Shown: piece after piece, positions 46,795-58,311 of the stretch | Position numbering within the stretch: the stretch's first letter is position 1 | How the letters are laid out: every line of letters begins with the position of its first letter | Assembly: GCA_034509735.1 (NCBI GenBank) | Contig: JACGWO010000001.1 | Location: 31,685,966 to 31,749,965, forward strand | DNA length: 64,000 nucleotides | Source of the DNA: Sesamum alatum | Lineage: Eukaryota; Streptophyta; Magnoliopsida; Lamiales; Pedaliaceae | Direction: 5' to 3' | Position numbers and translations under genes: made by a program | Notes under the pieces: generated by a model | Database searches by the model: none | The model's input: only the letters and a program-made list of their open reading frames with translations | Told to the model about the DNA's origin: nothing

Positions 46795-48964
46795 TTCGGT
46801 GTATAGGCCTAGGGTTTATGTGCGTTATAAGCATGAAACGTGATATTGGCATGTTTTATATTAAATCTTGATTGTTCTTGATTTTAAGCATGTCGATTTT
46901 ATTGCTTTTAATTCGTGTGAATTTCTGAATGTTGGTATTTTTTCTGTTTTTCTTGGGAAACGGGGTGGAAAATTGAACGGAAAACGAGAAACGACGCAGC
47001 CGGCCAGCCGGGAGGGCTGGCCGCGCGCAGCCGCACGCTGCCGGCAGGGCAGACGCGCGCAGGCAAGGGAGGCCTGCGCGCGCCCGCCCAGCCGGTCGCG
47101 CGGAGGCAGCGCACAGCCAGGAAGGCTGCGCGCAGGCGCGCGCAAGGCTGCGCGCGCGCCCGGCAGGCGTGCCCAATGCGGGTCTGCACGCGCACGGCAC
47201 GGCCGGCAGCCAGCAGGCCAAAGCGCGCGCAAGGCAAGGGAGCCTGCGCGCGCGGCGGCCTGCCGGCATGCCAGGCCGCGCAGCGCGCTGCCGGCCAGGC
47301 ACGCGCGCACGCAAGCAAGGGGCCTGCGCGCGCGCCTGGCCAGACACTGCCTGCGCGAGCAGGGGCGGCAGGCTGAGCCTGCTGCCCTGCGCGCGTGCCG
47401 GCGGCGGCGGCGGCGGAGGCTGCTGCTGCTAGGGTTTCAAAACCCTAGCAGTATTTTTCCTTTTAATTTCTTTTTAATTATTTTCAGTTTTAATTTTGAA
47501 TTAATTCTGAAAAATCGTTTTTGGTTCAATTATGCCAATTTTCTAAAAGACATTATTTTAGGAGTAAAATAAATTGGATTTGGAATCCCGGGGTTATTTT
47601 ACTTAAAATAATGAGGAAAGGTTTTCCTAAAACGAGAAAAATAATATTACCAATATTTGTGTTTTATTTTTTCACATGTTGTGCACATATTCATTTATTA
47701 TTTTTTGGATATTTATGATTGGAAATCATATGTTGTTGGTATTTTGTAATTATATGATTGGATCATGTGATTATGTGTGTTGGATGGAAATGGATGATCG
47801 CGAGCCCTAGACCGAATGTATGGTTTATTTTCTGTTGGGCCTCTGTGCCTCTTTTACTGCTTTCTCCTTCTCTCTTTTTAGTTGCCTTGGAATAATAAGG
47901 CATTCTACCTCCCTCCTTATGTACTCCCCCCGGGTTTTCCTTGGTGTTTCTATTTTTAATATGTATTGAGAGTAGACTAGGAGTGAGGTTTCTATTTTTG
48001 TAATTGGTGGAGAAGAAGGAAGGACCACATGGAGAGCCCAGACGGGAGGTCCCTTGGAGTTTTCCATGAAGTGAAGAAAGAGAAAAAGAGACCAAGGCCC
48101 ATCAGCATGATGATTGGGTTACTATTAATTTAATAGTATAGGACCAACCCTAGATTGACCATAGATCCACTGCGGGCTCAGTGGATCGCATAGGATTCGG
48201 GCTCGTGATCATCCAACAGGGGCGTGCTAGGCTTTAATTTTGCATGTGGTTATGATGATGGATGAATGGGTTGTTTATTTATCATATAACTGCTATGAAT
48301 GGTTTATTTACGCATTATGGATGTATGTGTAGATATTTATTTATTTGAGATCTCGGTCATTACTTACTCTCACATTGGTTGGACCAATGTCAAAATATTA
48401 GACCCTAGACAAAGTGGACATGAACTCTAGGAGTTTGTCCATGCGTTCCAATCCATGGCATAGTGAGGAAGCTGCTTCAGGTCAATAGCGTGGTCTCACG
48501 AGTCGTGGCACGTCATTGTACTTAAAGGAAGCTGCATTATGTCATGAACGAAAAGCGGGCTGCTGCTACCTGTCTCACGAGTCGTGGGGGTACCAGTGGG
48601 TCCGTGGCTCGGTCGATTGGGTTGGGTCTAACGCCCAATTAACATGATTCGCTTGGAGTCCTCGGGACCATGTGAAAGGGTGAGGCAATAATCTTGGGAA
48701 TCTCGTGGAACGAGAATGGTATGGAATACCTCCCACAGGATCTTTTCCATGCGAATCGTAAAAGCGGGGTATGGGAAAAATCGCTGTGGATCCCAAGCCC
48801 ACTTGGAAAGGATTTCCCGAAAACCACGTTTGAGAGTACCATGTTTTTGTATAAATAGTGGGAGGATTAAATGACTAAAGTCCATGCATTTAATTATTTT
48901 TATCAAACCACCGTCTTTTATTTTCTGCTGATCGCGCGCTGTTTTCTAAAATGTAGATTTTAAA
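46795..48964 (+). other. Element B leader
   Basis: Contains the longest GC-rich island of the window (about 46990-47430). ORFs of 136-234 codons there, in several frames on both strands, reflect base composition. The hairpin with a perfect 9-base stem is at 48164-48187, the paired 16-nt motif at 48493-48508 and 48572-48587 (79 nt apart), and TATAAATAGTGGGAGG at 48850-48865, 100 bases before gag. Confidence 0.75.
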
Positions 48965-51900
48965 ATGTCTAAGAACCCACTTTCCACCATTCTTGAGACA
49001 AACAAATTCAATGGAACAAACTACAACGACTGGTTGCGCAATCTCAGGATAGTCCTAGATTACGAGAACCAAGGCTACGTCATGGACGAGCCTCTCCTTA
49101 GGAGCTTACCGGAAGGATCCACGCCAGAAGAACGTGAGACGTTCGAGACTTGGCATAAGGATAACCGGAAGGTCCGTAGCATCATACTTGCTTCGATGAC
49201 CAATGAGATTCAGAAGTAATATGAAAGGCTAGACGATGTCCCTTCCATCATGGCTCGCCTTAAGGATTGCTATGCAGTCCCGGACCGGCATACTAGGTAT
49301 GTCGCGACCAAGGCGTTCTTTGGAACTAAAATGACAGAAGGATCCTCTGTACAAGAGCACGGGGTTAAAATGCTTACCCTGGTGGAAAAGCTCGAGGACC
49401 TAAAGGCAGGTCTCGATAATGAAATGTACATAGATGTGATCCTTCAGTCACTCCCACCTTCCTTTGACCAATTTATCGTCAACTACAACATGAACGCACT
49501 TGAGAAGGGCATTCATGAGTTGATCAATATGTTGGTGCAATACGAGGCAACGACTAAGAAGTCCACGCCTTCGGTGTTGTTTGGAGGTGCTTCGACTTCT
49601 AATACGAAAGGCAAGGGTGCCGGACGTTGGAAGAAGAAGAAAGGGAAGGGAAAGGCCGTCAAAGCAGCTACGAACACTAAGAGTGTTCCCATTGCCAAAG
49701 AGGGGAAAGGCAAAGGAAAGGGAAAGGTTATCTCCAAGCAACAGTCAAAGGCATATGACGTATGTATCAACTGCCGTGAGAAAGGGCATTGGAAGAGAGA
49801 GTGCCCCAAACTCTTCTCGAGCCAAGGTATATATGTGATTGAGGTTAATATGGTCACTAGTTCTGCCTCTTGGGTATTAGATACCGGCTGTGGAGCTCAC
49901 ATTTGCAATGACTTGCAGGTGTTGAAAAGAAGCAGAAAACTGGGTAGCGGGGACATGATCCTGAAGCTTGGGAATGGCAAGGCCATCTCGGCAGAAGCAG
50001 TAGGATCCGCCACTCTAGTGATTAGTGACAGTATTAGCATAGATTTAGAACAAGTTTATTTTGTACCCAGTATGATTAAAAACATCATTTCCATTCCATT
50101 GTTGGACAATAGTGGTTATGAGTTTAGAATCAATAAAAAATTGCTTTTATTTGATGAGGTGTGGAATTGCTCATCTACTTGGTACATTGCATAACGGACT
50201 CTATATCTTGCAACAAACGAATTTCGTCCTCAATGCACAACAACAAACGAAAATTAGATAATAACAGGAACGCACGTCTGTGGCACGCTAGGCTAGGTCG
50301 CATATCCCAAAATAGGATGAAAAGGTTGATAGACTCAAAGAACCTAGAGGTTGGGGACTTGAGCGATCTACCAACTTGTGAGTCCTGTCTAAGAGGAAAA
50401 ATGACCAAGAAGCCCTTTGTAGGACAAAGCAGGCTTGCCACAGGTCTGTTGGACTTGGTCCATACAGACGTATGTGGACCACTAAGGACGCAGGCCCGAG
50501 GTGGGTTCTCCTACTTCATAACCTTCACCGATGATCATTCACGATATGGTTATGTTTACCTGATGAGGTACAAGTCTGAAGCTCTTGAGAGGTTTAAAGA
50601 ATTCAGACTTGAAGTGGAGAACCAAACCAACTGCAAAATTAAAATCCTACGGTCGGACCGAGGCGGTGAATATCTTAGTACGGAGTTCCTAGATTATCTA
50701 AAAGAACATGGTATAATATCATAATGGACGCCTCCAGGAACACCACAGTTAAATGGTGTCTCTGAAAGGAGGAATCGAACCCTGTTGGACATGGTTCGGT
50801 CCATGATGAGTTTTACCAAATTGCCCTTATCGTTTTGGGGCTATGCACTAGAGACAACGGCCAAATTATTGAATTTAGCGCCTACTACTACATTGACCCA
50901 AACGCCATATGAGATATGGCACGGCAAGCTTGCATCCTACAACTACTTGAAAGTGTGGGGTAGCCCCGCATACGTCAAGAGGTTAGTGGGAGATAAGTTA
51001 GAATCTAGATCTAGCTTATGCAGGTTCGTTGGATACCTTAAAGAAACTGCGGGTTATTACTTTTATGACCCCTTGGAACAAAAGGTGTTTGTCTCAAGAA
51101 ATGCAGTAATCTTGGAGCAAGGCTTCCCGGAGGATATCCAACCTGATGAGCTGATCCTTGAGGAATCAAGTGATGGAATCCAGCCATCAGAGGAGGCCGT
51201 GGAACCCTCACTTAGAGGATTCAGGATAGATAGCCGAAGGGCTGACCAACCTCAAGAAGTCCAACATGCTAGGCATGAAGGACAGCCTCAGGAACAGCCA
51301 GCCCCGGTTCCTGAACCACCGGCTCCGATACAGTCAACACCCACAGTCACCACTGACGTTCCCGTTCTCCGTAGGTCCACTAGAGAGTCCAGACCTCCAG
51401 TGAGATATGGCTTTCTAGGTGCGACCGATCTTTTGGATAACGATCCTAAGACGTATGGAGAAGCGATGTCTGACATCGACTCCGGGAAATGGCTTGAGGC
51501 CATGAAACCCGAAATGGACCCCATGAGCGAGAACCAAGTTTGGAGTCTCGTAGATCCACCGAAAGGTGTTAAGCCAGTGGGCTGTAAGTGGGTCTACAAG
51601 CGCAAACTTGGCGTTGATGGAGAAGTCACAACCTTTAAGGCTAGACTTGTAGCTAAGGGATACACTCAACGACCCGGGGTCGATTTTGAGGATACCTACT
51701 CGCCAGTAGCCATGGCTAAGTCCATTCGGATTCTGCTCGCCATAGCAACATGGTATGACTATGAGATATGACAGATGGACGTCAAAACGGCCTTCCTCAA
51801 CGGTTTCGTTGAAGAAGAGATCTATATGGATCAGCCGCAGGGTTTCACGGTCACTGGAGAAGAACAGAAAGTCTGTCGTCTCCAGAAGTCCATCTATGGC

Positions 51901-52756
51901 CTCAAACAAGCCTCCCGAAGTTGGAACATTCGCTTTGATGAAGTAATACGGGGTTATGACTTTATCAAAAACGAATCCGACCCTTGTGTATACAAGAAGG
52001 TCAGTGGGAGCTCAATAGTGTTCCTAGTGCTTTATGTGGATGACATTCTACTCATTGGTAATGACGTTAGAATGTTAGGAAACACAAAAGCATGGTTGTC
52101 AACCCAGTTTTCCATGAAGGACTTGGGTGAAGCCTCCTACATCCTAGGCATCCAGATCATCAGGGACAGATCTAAAAGGATGTTAGGACTCACCCAAAAT
52201 TCGTATATGGAGAAAGTCCTAAAGAGATATCGAATGGACACCTCCAAACGAGGATTCCTTCCAATGAGGCATGGGATCGAGTTATCCAAGAAACAGTCCC
52301 CACAGACTGATGAGGAACTTGAAAGGATGAAAATCATCCCCTATGCTTCTGCCGTAGGTACCATCCAATATGCGGTCCACTGCACTAGACCTGACATTGC
52401 ATACGCTTTGAGCGTGACAAGCAGATATCAGTCCTGCGCAGGAGAAGCACATTGGAATGCTGTTAAGGGCATCCTTAAGTACCTAAGGAGGACTAAGGAG
52501 ATATTCTTAGTCTATGGCAATGGAGAGCTAATTCTGGAAGGCTTTAGCGACGCTAACTTCCAGTCTGATGACGATGATGCCAAGTCTAAATCGGGGTACG
52601 TATTCAAACTCAATGGAGGAGTAGTAGCTTGGAAAAAGTTCCAAGCAAAGCAACCATTGCTGACTCCACCACAGAGGCTGAATACTTAGCAGCTTCAGAA
52701 GCTGCTAAGGAAGCGGTTTGGATGAGAAACTACATCCAAGAGTTGGGTGTGGTGCC
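48965..52756 (+). pseudogene. Element B gag-pol, few lesions
   Basis: Domains in order. Gag from MSKNPLSTILETNKF, with a TAA at 49217-49219 replacing a Gln codon. Zinc knuckle CINCREKGHWKRECP (about 49768-49812). Protease LDTGCGAHIC. A frameshift near 50150. Integrase with zinc site (HARLGRISQNRMKRL to CESCLRGKM), LLDLVHTDVCGPL, FITFTDDHSRYG and QLNGVSERRNRTL; a TAA at 50722-50724 replaces Glu in the core. Reverse transcriptase VGCKWVYKRKLG to LYVDDILLIGN, with a TGA at 51769-51771 replacing Trp. RNase H has two one-base insertions near 52635-52655, then DSTTEAEYLAAS, and is cut after QELGVVP by element C. The lesions are mostly single-base changes; the elements of a working polyprotein are otherwise in place. 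Confidence 0.9.
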
Positions 52757-54739
52757 TGAAAGAAATCCGGTGGATCGTCCCGGGAATTGCGCGAATGCGA
52801 AAGCGCGGTAAAAATAAACATATTAAAATAAAAGGCATGCTTTTAATTTAAAGAACACGCTCAAGGGGTGTGCCCTTGAGGTTCCCGGGCGTTCGGTGTA
52901 TCTCATGATCATAAAACAAATAAAGAAATCATGGAGGCCATAGAGTTGAAAATTAAAGAGGGATGAAAATCTTAAAACGAGACCTACCCGTTGTCGTTTT
53001 CGTCTTCAACTGCTACTCGCGTTGTTCCCCGTTTTGCACCAAGACCAAGTTCTTGAGACCCTCTAAATCGTGACACACGATCCACCCACGTATTCTTGCA
53101 CGTCGTGCTAGCAACGAACAAGTATTATTTTGGAGAGGATAGATCAACCACGCGTTATGATTTAACGGGATCGATCTTCCTTAGTTCAATTGTTCCAAGA
53201 ACAAAAGAACAAGAAAATACTTTCTTGGTGAGAGAGAGAGAGAGGGGCGGACGAGAGAGGAGAGGAGAGAGTGTGTGTTGTGTGTGTGTTTTTTCAAGAA
53301 TCATCAAAAAAATCTCATAAATGTTGGAAGCTAGAGGTTTATATAGAGGAAGAGTTTAATCCTCTTTAAACTCAAACTCTAAGTAACCTAATTTGACTAG
53401 GATTTTGACCTAGTCAAAGTCCTAGTCAAACGAATCCTAGCCTTCCATCTCCCCTTTCCATCTCAACCGTTGATTTTAATTTAATGGAATATTTAAATCC
53501 TATTAAATATTCCAAAAGGCTAAAAGAATAAATATAATATTATAAATAAATATAATTATTTATTCTAAGCCCATTAAATCAACCCTTTTAATAAATCCTA
53601 TTTATTAATTTAATTCCCTTTATCAAATAAAAGAAATTAATTTCTCCAAGAAAATATAGGACCCGATTAAATCTAATTTAATCATTCCTTTACTCCAATA
53701 TTTAATTCCAAATTAAATACTAAGTGTGTGTGGATAGTGTGTGACTCTTTAGGTTCACCATTCAGCTAGACTTGGTCGGATTCCTAGAATCCGTCCGTTA
53801 CCATGGGTGGCCATCTAGCAATGGTCCATGGCACTAGAGACTAGGTGAAATATTCGGGGATGAACATTTAGGCTCTAACAGTACACTTGTCCTTCTGTCT
53901 TCGGTCTCATCACTTAGAGTCTAGGGCACGGAAAAAGCAGGTACCCATTTTGGACCTAAGTGTCGGTCTGTCCTTAATAAACACCGCAAGGGAAACCCTT
54001 CCCTTCTGTTCAGTTACTGTGGCCACAGATTTCAGGGACAAGACACAGAGCATACATGAGACTCAACTGTCAATACCTTTTGACAGGAGACAGATCCTTT
54101 CTTGGAAACTACTGTCACTCTGTACACCCGAGCTGCACTAGACATGGCTTATGACTACTCAAGAGTATTTTGGCAATCTCTCACCATATCTAAGATACAA
54201 ACCTGATGCACAGGTAAACTCAGCAGTTCCTCAAGTCAAAGGACTTGGCCTGTACCGTTGGAACCGAGAATACACGTCATACCTTGCGGACCATACTCAA
54301 GGTCCTCCGTAAGACGGTTCCCGCGAGTCACCTCAGTCAGCTGCTTCCTGGCATGCTGACCCACTAACACTGCTCAGACGACCTTCGTCCCCCGTCGATG
54401 AAATACGACAGCAGATGCTTAGTGCAAGTCTCAAAGAGAATCCCGGTACCCATTTTCGGGATTCCTTGACTTGGAGATTTCCGGACTGATTCGGTGAGAC
54501 TGATTTCATGGGCCTACCTCCAAGCGTAGTCCCAGTCCCCGAAAATGTTACTCAGTCCGTGGGCTTTGTTTGCGTAGTGAACAGAAATGTAAGTGCAGAT
54601 AAGTGAACGTAAACAAAGTATTGCTATATGAATTTTCACTTCTTTATTCATAAATGTTTTTATCAAATACCAAAGAATTGTCTAGACATAGGTTACATAT
54701 TCCTGCCAAAATTGGCTTACATGGTCACCTATTCTAACA
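52757..54739 (-). repeat. Element C 3' LTR
   Basis: 1983 bases on the minus strand from TGTTAGAATAGGTGACC at 54739 to CTTTCA at 52757. The W-box cluster lies at about 53394-53430 and TATATAAA at about 53337-53345. It is nearly identical to the B 5' LTR, so the two insertions are close in age. Confidence 0.9.
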
Positions 54740-54750
54740 ATCTCCCACTT

Positions 54751-57700
54751 GACCTTAAATGCCAATTGCCCATATGCTTAATCCCCATCTTCTCAAGATG
54801 TTGCGTATGAGCGTTCTGCGACATAGGCTTTGTCAGCGGGTCTGCTGTGTTGTCTGCCGAGTTGACTCGGTCCATCCGAACGTCACCTATTCCTACCATT
54901 TCTCTAAGAAGATGGTAGCGTCTAAGAATATGTTTGGAACGGTGATGAGATCTCGGTTCCTTTGCTTGCGCTATAGCGCCGTTGTTATCACAGAAGATGA
55001 CAACGGGCTCGGCGATGCTAGGCACCACACCCAACTCTTGGATGTAGTTTCTCATCCAAACCGCTTCCTTAGCAGCTTCTGAAGCTGCTATGTATTCAGC
55101 CTCTGTGGTGGAGTCAGCAATGGTTGCTTGCTTGGAACTTTTCCAAGCTACTACTCCTCCATTGAGTTTGAATACGTACCCCGATTGAGACTTAGCATCA
55201 TCGTCATCAGACTGGAAGCTAGCGTCGCTAAAGCCTTCCAGAATTAGTTCTCCATTGCCATAGACTAGGAACATTTCCTTAGTCCTTCTTAGGTACTTAA
55301 GGATGCCCTTAACAGCATTCCAATGTGCCTTTTCTGCGCAGGACTGATATCTGCTTGTCACGCTCAAAGCGTACGCAATGTCAGGCCTAGTGCAGTGGAC
55401 CGCATATTGTATGCTACATACGGCGGAGGCATAGGGGATGACTTCATCTTTTCAAGTTCCTCATCAGTCTGTGGGGACTGTTTATTGGATAACTTGATCC
55501 CATGCCTCATTGGAAGGAATCCTCGTTTGGAGTTGTCCATTCGATATCTCTTTAGGACTTTCTCCATATACGAGTTTTGGGTGAGTCCTAACATCCTTTT
55601 AGATCTGTCCCTGACAATCTGGATGCCTAGGATGTAGGAGGCTTCACCCAAGTCCTTCATAGAAAACTGGGTTGACAACCATGCTTTTGTGTTTCCTAAC
55701 ATTCTAACGTCATTACCAATGAGCAGAATGTCATCCACATAAAGCACTAGGAACACTATTGAGCTCCCACTGACCTTCTTGTATACACAAGGGTCGGATT
55801 CGTTTTTGATGAAGTCATAACCCCGTATTACTTCATCAAAGCGAATGTTCCAACTTCGGGAGGCTTATTTGAGGCCATAGATGGACTTCTGGAGACGACA
55901 GACTTTCTGTTCTTCTCCAGTGACCTTGAAACCCTGCGGCTGATCCATATAGATCTCTTCTTCAACGAAACCGTTGAGGAAGGCCGTTTTCACGTCCATC
56001 TGCCATATCTCATAGTCATACCATGCTGCTATGGCGAGCAGAATCCGAATGGATTTAGCCATGGCTACTGGCGAGTAGGTATCCTCAAAATCGACCCCGG
56101 GTCGTTGAGCGTATCCCTTAGCTAAAAGCCTAGCCTTGAAGGTTTTGAATTCTCCATCAACGCCAAGTTTGCGCTTGTAGACCCACTTACAGCCCACTGG
56201 CTTAACACCTTTCGGTGGATCTACAAGACTCCTAACTTGGTTCTCGCTCATGGAGTCCATTTCGGCTCTCATGGCCTCAAGCCATTTCCCAGAGTCGATG
56301 TCAGACATCGCTTCTCCATAAGTCTTAGGATCGTTATCCAAAAGATCGGTCGCACCTAGAAAGCCATATCTCACTGGAGGCCTGGACTCTCTAGTGGACC
56401 TACGGAGAACGGGAACGTCAGTGGTGACTATGGGCGTTGACTGTATCGGAGCCGGTGGTTCAGGAACTGGGGCTGGCTGTTCCTGAGGCTGTCCTTCATG
56501 CCTAGCATGTTGGACTTCGCGAGGCTGGTCAGCCCTTCGGCTATCTATCCTGAATCCTCTAAGTGAGGGTTCCACGGCCTCCTCTGATGGCTGGATTCCA
56601 TCACTTGATTCTTTAAGGATCAGCTCATCAGGTTGGATATCCTCCGGGAAGCCTTGCTCCAAGAATACTGCATTTCTTGAAACAAACACCTTTTGTTCCA
56701 AGGGGTCATAAAAGTAATAACCCGCAGTTTCTTTAGGGTATCCAACGAACCTGCATAAGCTAGATCTAGATTCTAACTTATCTCCCACTAACCTTTTGAC
56801 GTATGCGGGGCTACCCCACACTTTCAAGTAGTTGTAGGATGCAGGCTTGCCGTGCCATATCCCATATGGCGTTTGGGTCAATGTACTAGTAGGCGCTAAA
56901 TTCAATAATTTGGCCGCTGTCTCTAGTGCATAGCCCCAAAACGATAAGGGCAATTTGGTAAAACTCATCATGGACCGAACCATGTCCAACAGGGTTCGAT
57001 TCCTCCTTTCAGAGACACCATTTAACTGTGGTGTTCCTGGAGGTGTCCATTCTGATATTATACCAGGTTCTTTTAGATAATCTAGGAACTCCGTACTAAG
57101 GGATTCACCGCCTCGGTCCGACCGTAGGATTTTAATTTTGCAGTTGGTTTGGTTCTCCACTTCAAGTCTGAATTCTTTAAACCTCTCAAGAGCTTCAGAC
57201 TTGTACCTCATCAGGTAAACATAACCATACCGTGAATGATCATCGGTGAAGGTTATGAAGTAGGAGAACCCACCTCGGGCCTGCGTCCTTAGTGGTCCAC
57301 ATACGTCTGTATGGACCAAGTCCAACAGACCTGTGGCAAGCCTGCTTTGTCCTACAAAGGGCTTCTTGGTCGTTTTCCCTCTTAGACAGGATTCACAAGT
57401 TGGTAGATCGCTCAAGTCCCCAACCTCTAGGTTCTTTGAGTCTACCAACCTTTTCATCCTATCTTGGGATATGTGACCTAGCGTAGCGTGCCACAGACGT
57501 GCGTTCCCGTTATTATCCAATTTTCGTTTGTGTTGTGTATTGAGGACGAAATTCGTTTATTGCAAGATATAGAGTCCGTTATGCAATGTACCAAGTAGAT
57601 GAGCAATTCCACACCTCATCAAATAAAAGCAATTTTTATTGATTCTAAACTCATAACCACTATTGTCCAACAATGGAATGGAAATGATATTTTTAATCAT

Positions 57701-58311
57701 ACTGGGTACAAAATAAACTTGCTCTAAATCTATGCTAATACCATCACTAATCACTAGAGTGGCGGATCCTACTGCTTATGCCGAGATGGCCTTGCCATTC
57801 CCAAGCTTCAGGATTATGTCCCCGCTACCCAGTTTTCTGCTTCTTTTCAACACCTGCAAGTCATTGCAAATGTGAGCTCCACAGCCGGTATCTAATACCC
57901 AAGAGGCAGAACTGGTGACCATATTAACCTCAATCACATATATACCTTGGTTCGAGAAGAGTTTGGGGCAGTCTCTCTTCCAATGCCTTTTCTCACGGCA
58001 GTTGATACATATGTCATATGCCTTCGACTGTTGCTTGGAGACAACCTTTCCCTTTCCTTTGCCTTTCCCCTCCTTGGAAATGGGAACACTCTTAGTGTTC
58101 GTAGCTGCTTTGACGACTTTTCCCTTCCCTTTCTTCTTCTTCCAACGTCCGGCACCCTTGCCCTTCGTATTAGAAGTCGAAGCACCTCCAAACAATACCG
58201 AAGGCGTGGACTTCTTAGTCGTTGCCTCGTATTGCACCAACATATTAATCAACTCATGAATGCCCTTCTCAAGTGCGTTCACGTTGTAGTTGACGATAAA
58301 TTGGTCAAAGG
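54751..58311 (-). pseudogene. Element C gag-pol, gag N terminus missing
   Basis: It starts inside gag at 58311 (FDQFIVNYNVNALEKGIHEL). Zinc knuckle CINCREKRHWKRDCP, where the usual Gly is Arg. Protease LDTGCGAHIC. A TAA at about 57774-57776 replaces Glu after GNGKAISA. A frame of 551 codons (55865-57520) then covers the integrase (zinc site, HTDVCGPL, FTDDHSRYG, NGVSERRNRTL) and the first part of reverse transcriptase, ending at a TAA for Gln after SIYGLK. The polymerase core resumes with LYVDDILLIGN (55364-55756). A frameshift near 55430 precedes RNase H, which is intact to the C terminus (DSTTEAEYIAAS, then ADPLTKPMSQNAHTQHLEKM). Confidence 0.9.

Larger units (their letters stand above)
44773..52756 (+). 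mobile_element. Copia LTR retrotransposon B (plus strand), best preserved copy
   Basis: 5' LTR 44773-46777, primer site 46779-46794, leader of about 2.2 kb, gag-pol 48965-52756. The 3' end is lost because element C is inserted in the RNase H region. B lies inside fragment J. Only a handful of lesions separate it from an open gag-pol, so it is among the youngest copies here. Confidence 0.9.
52757..58311 (-). mobile_element. Copia LTR retrotransposon C (minus strand), 5' part lost
   Basis: 3' LTR 52757-54739, polypurine tract 54740-54750, pol and partial gag to 58311. The 5' LTR, leader and first half of gag are missing because another LTR (K) begins at 58312. C is inserted in the RNase H part of B in the opposite orientation; B and C face each other and are nearly identical where they overlap. 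Confidence 0.85.

Noticed and set aside
46856..47572. Overlapping ORFs of 136-234 codons on both strands in the B leader
   Set aside because: They come from a GC-rich CGCG-repetitive island that lacks stops in all frames. The products are low-complexity Ala/Arg/Pro, and the equivalent island in other copies is not conserved.
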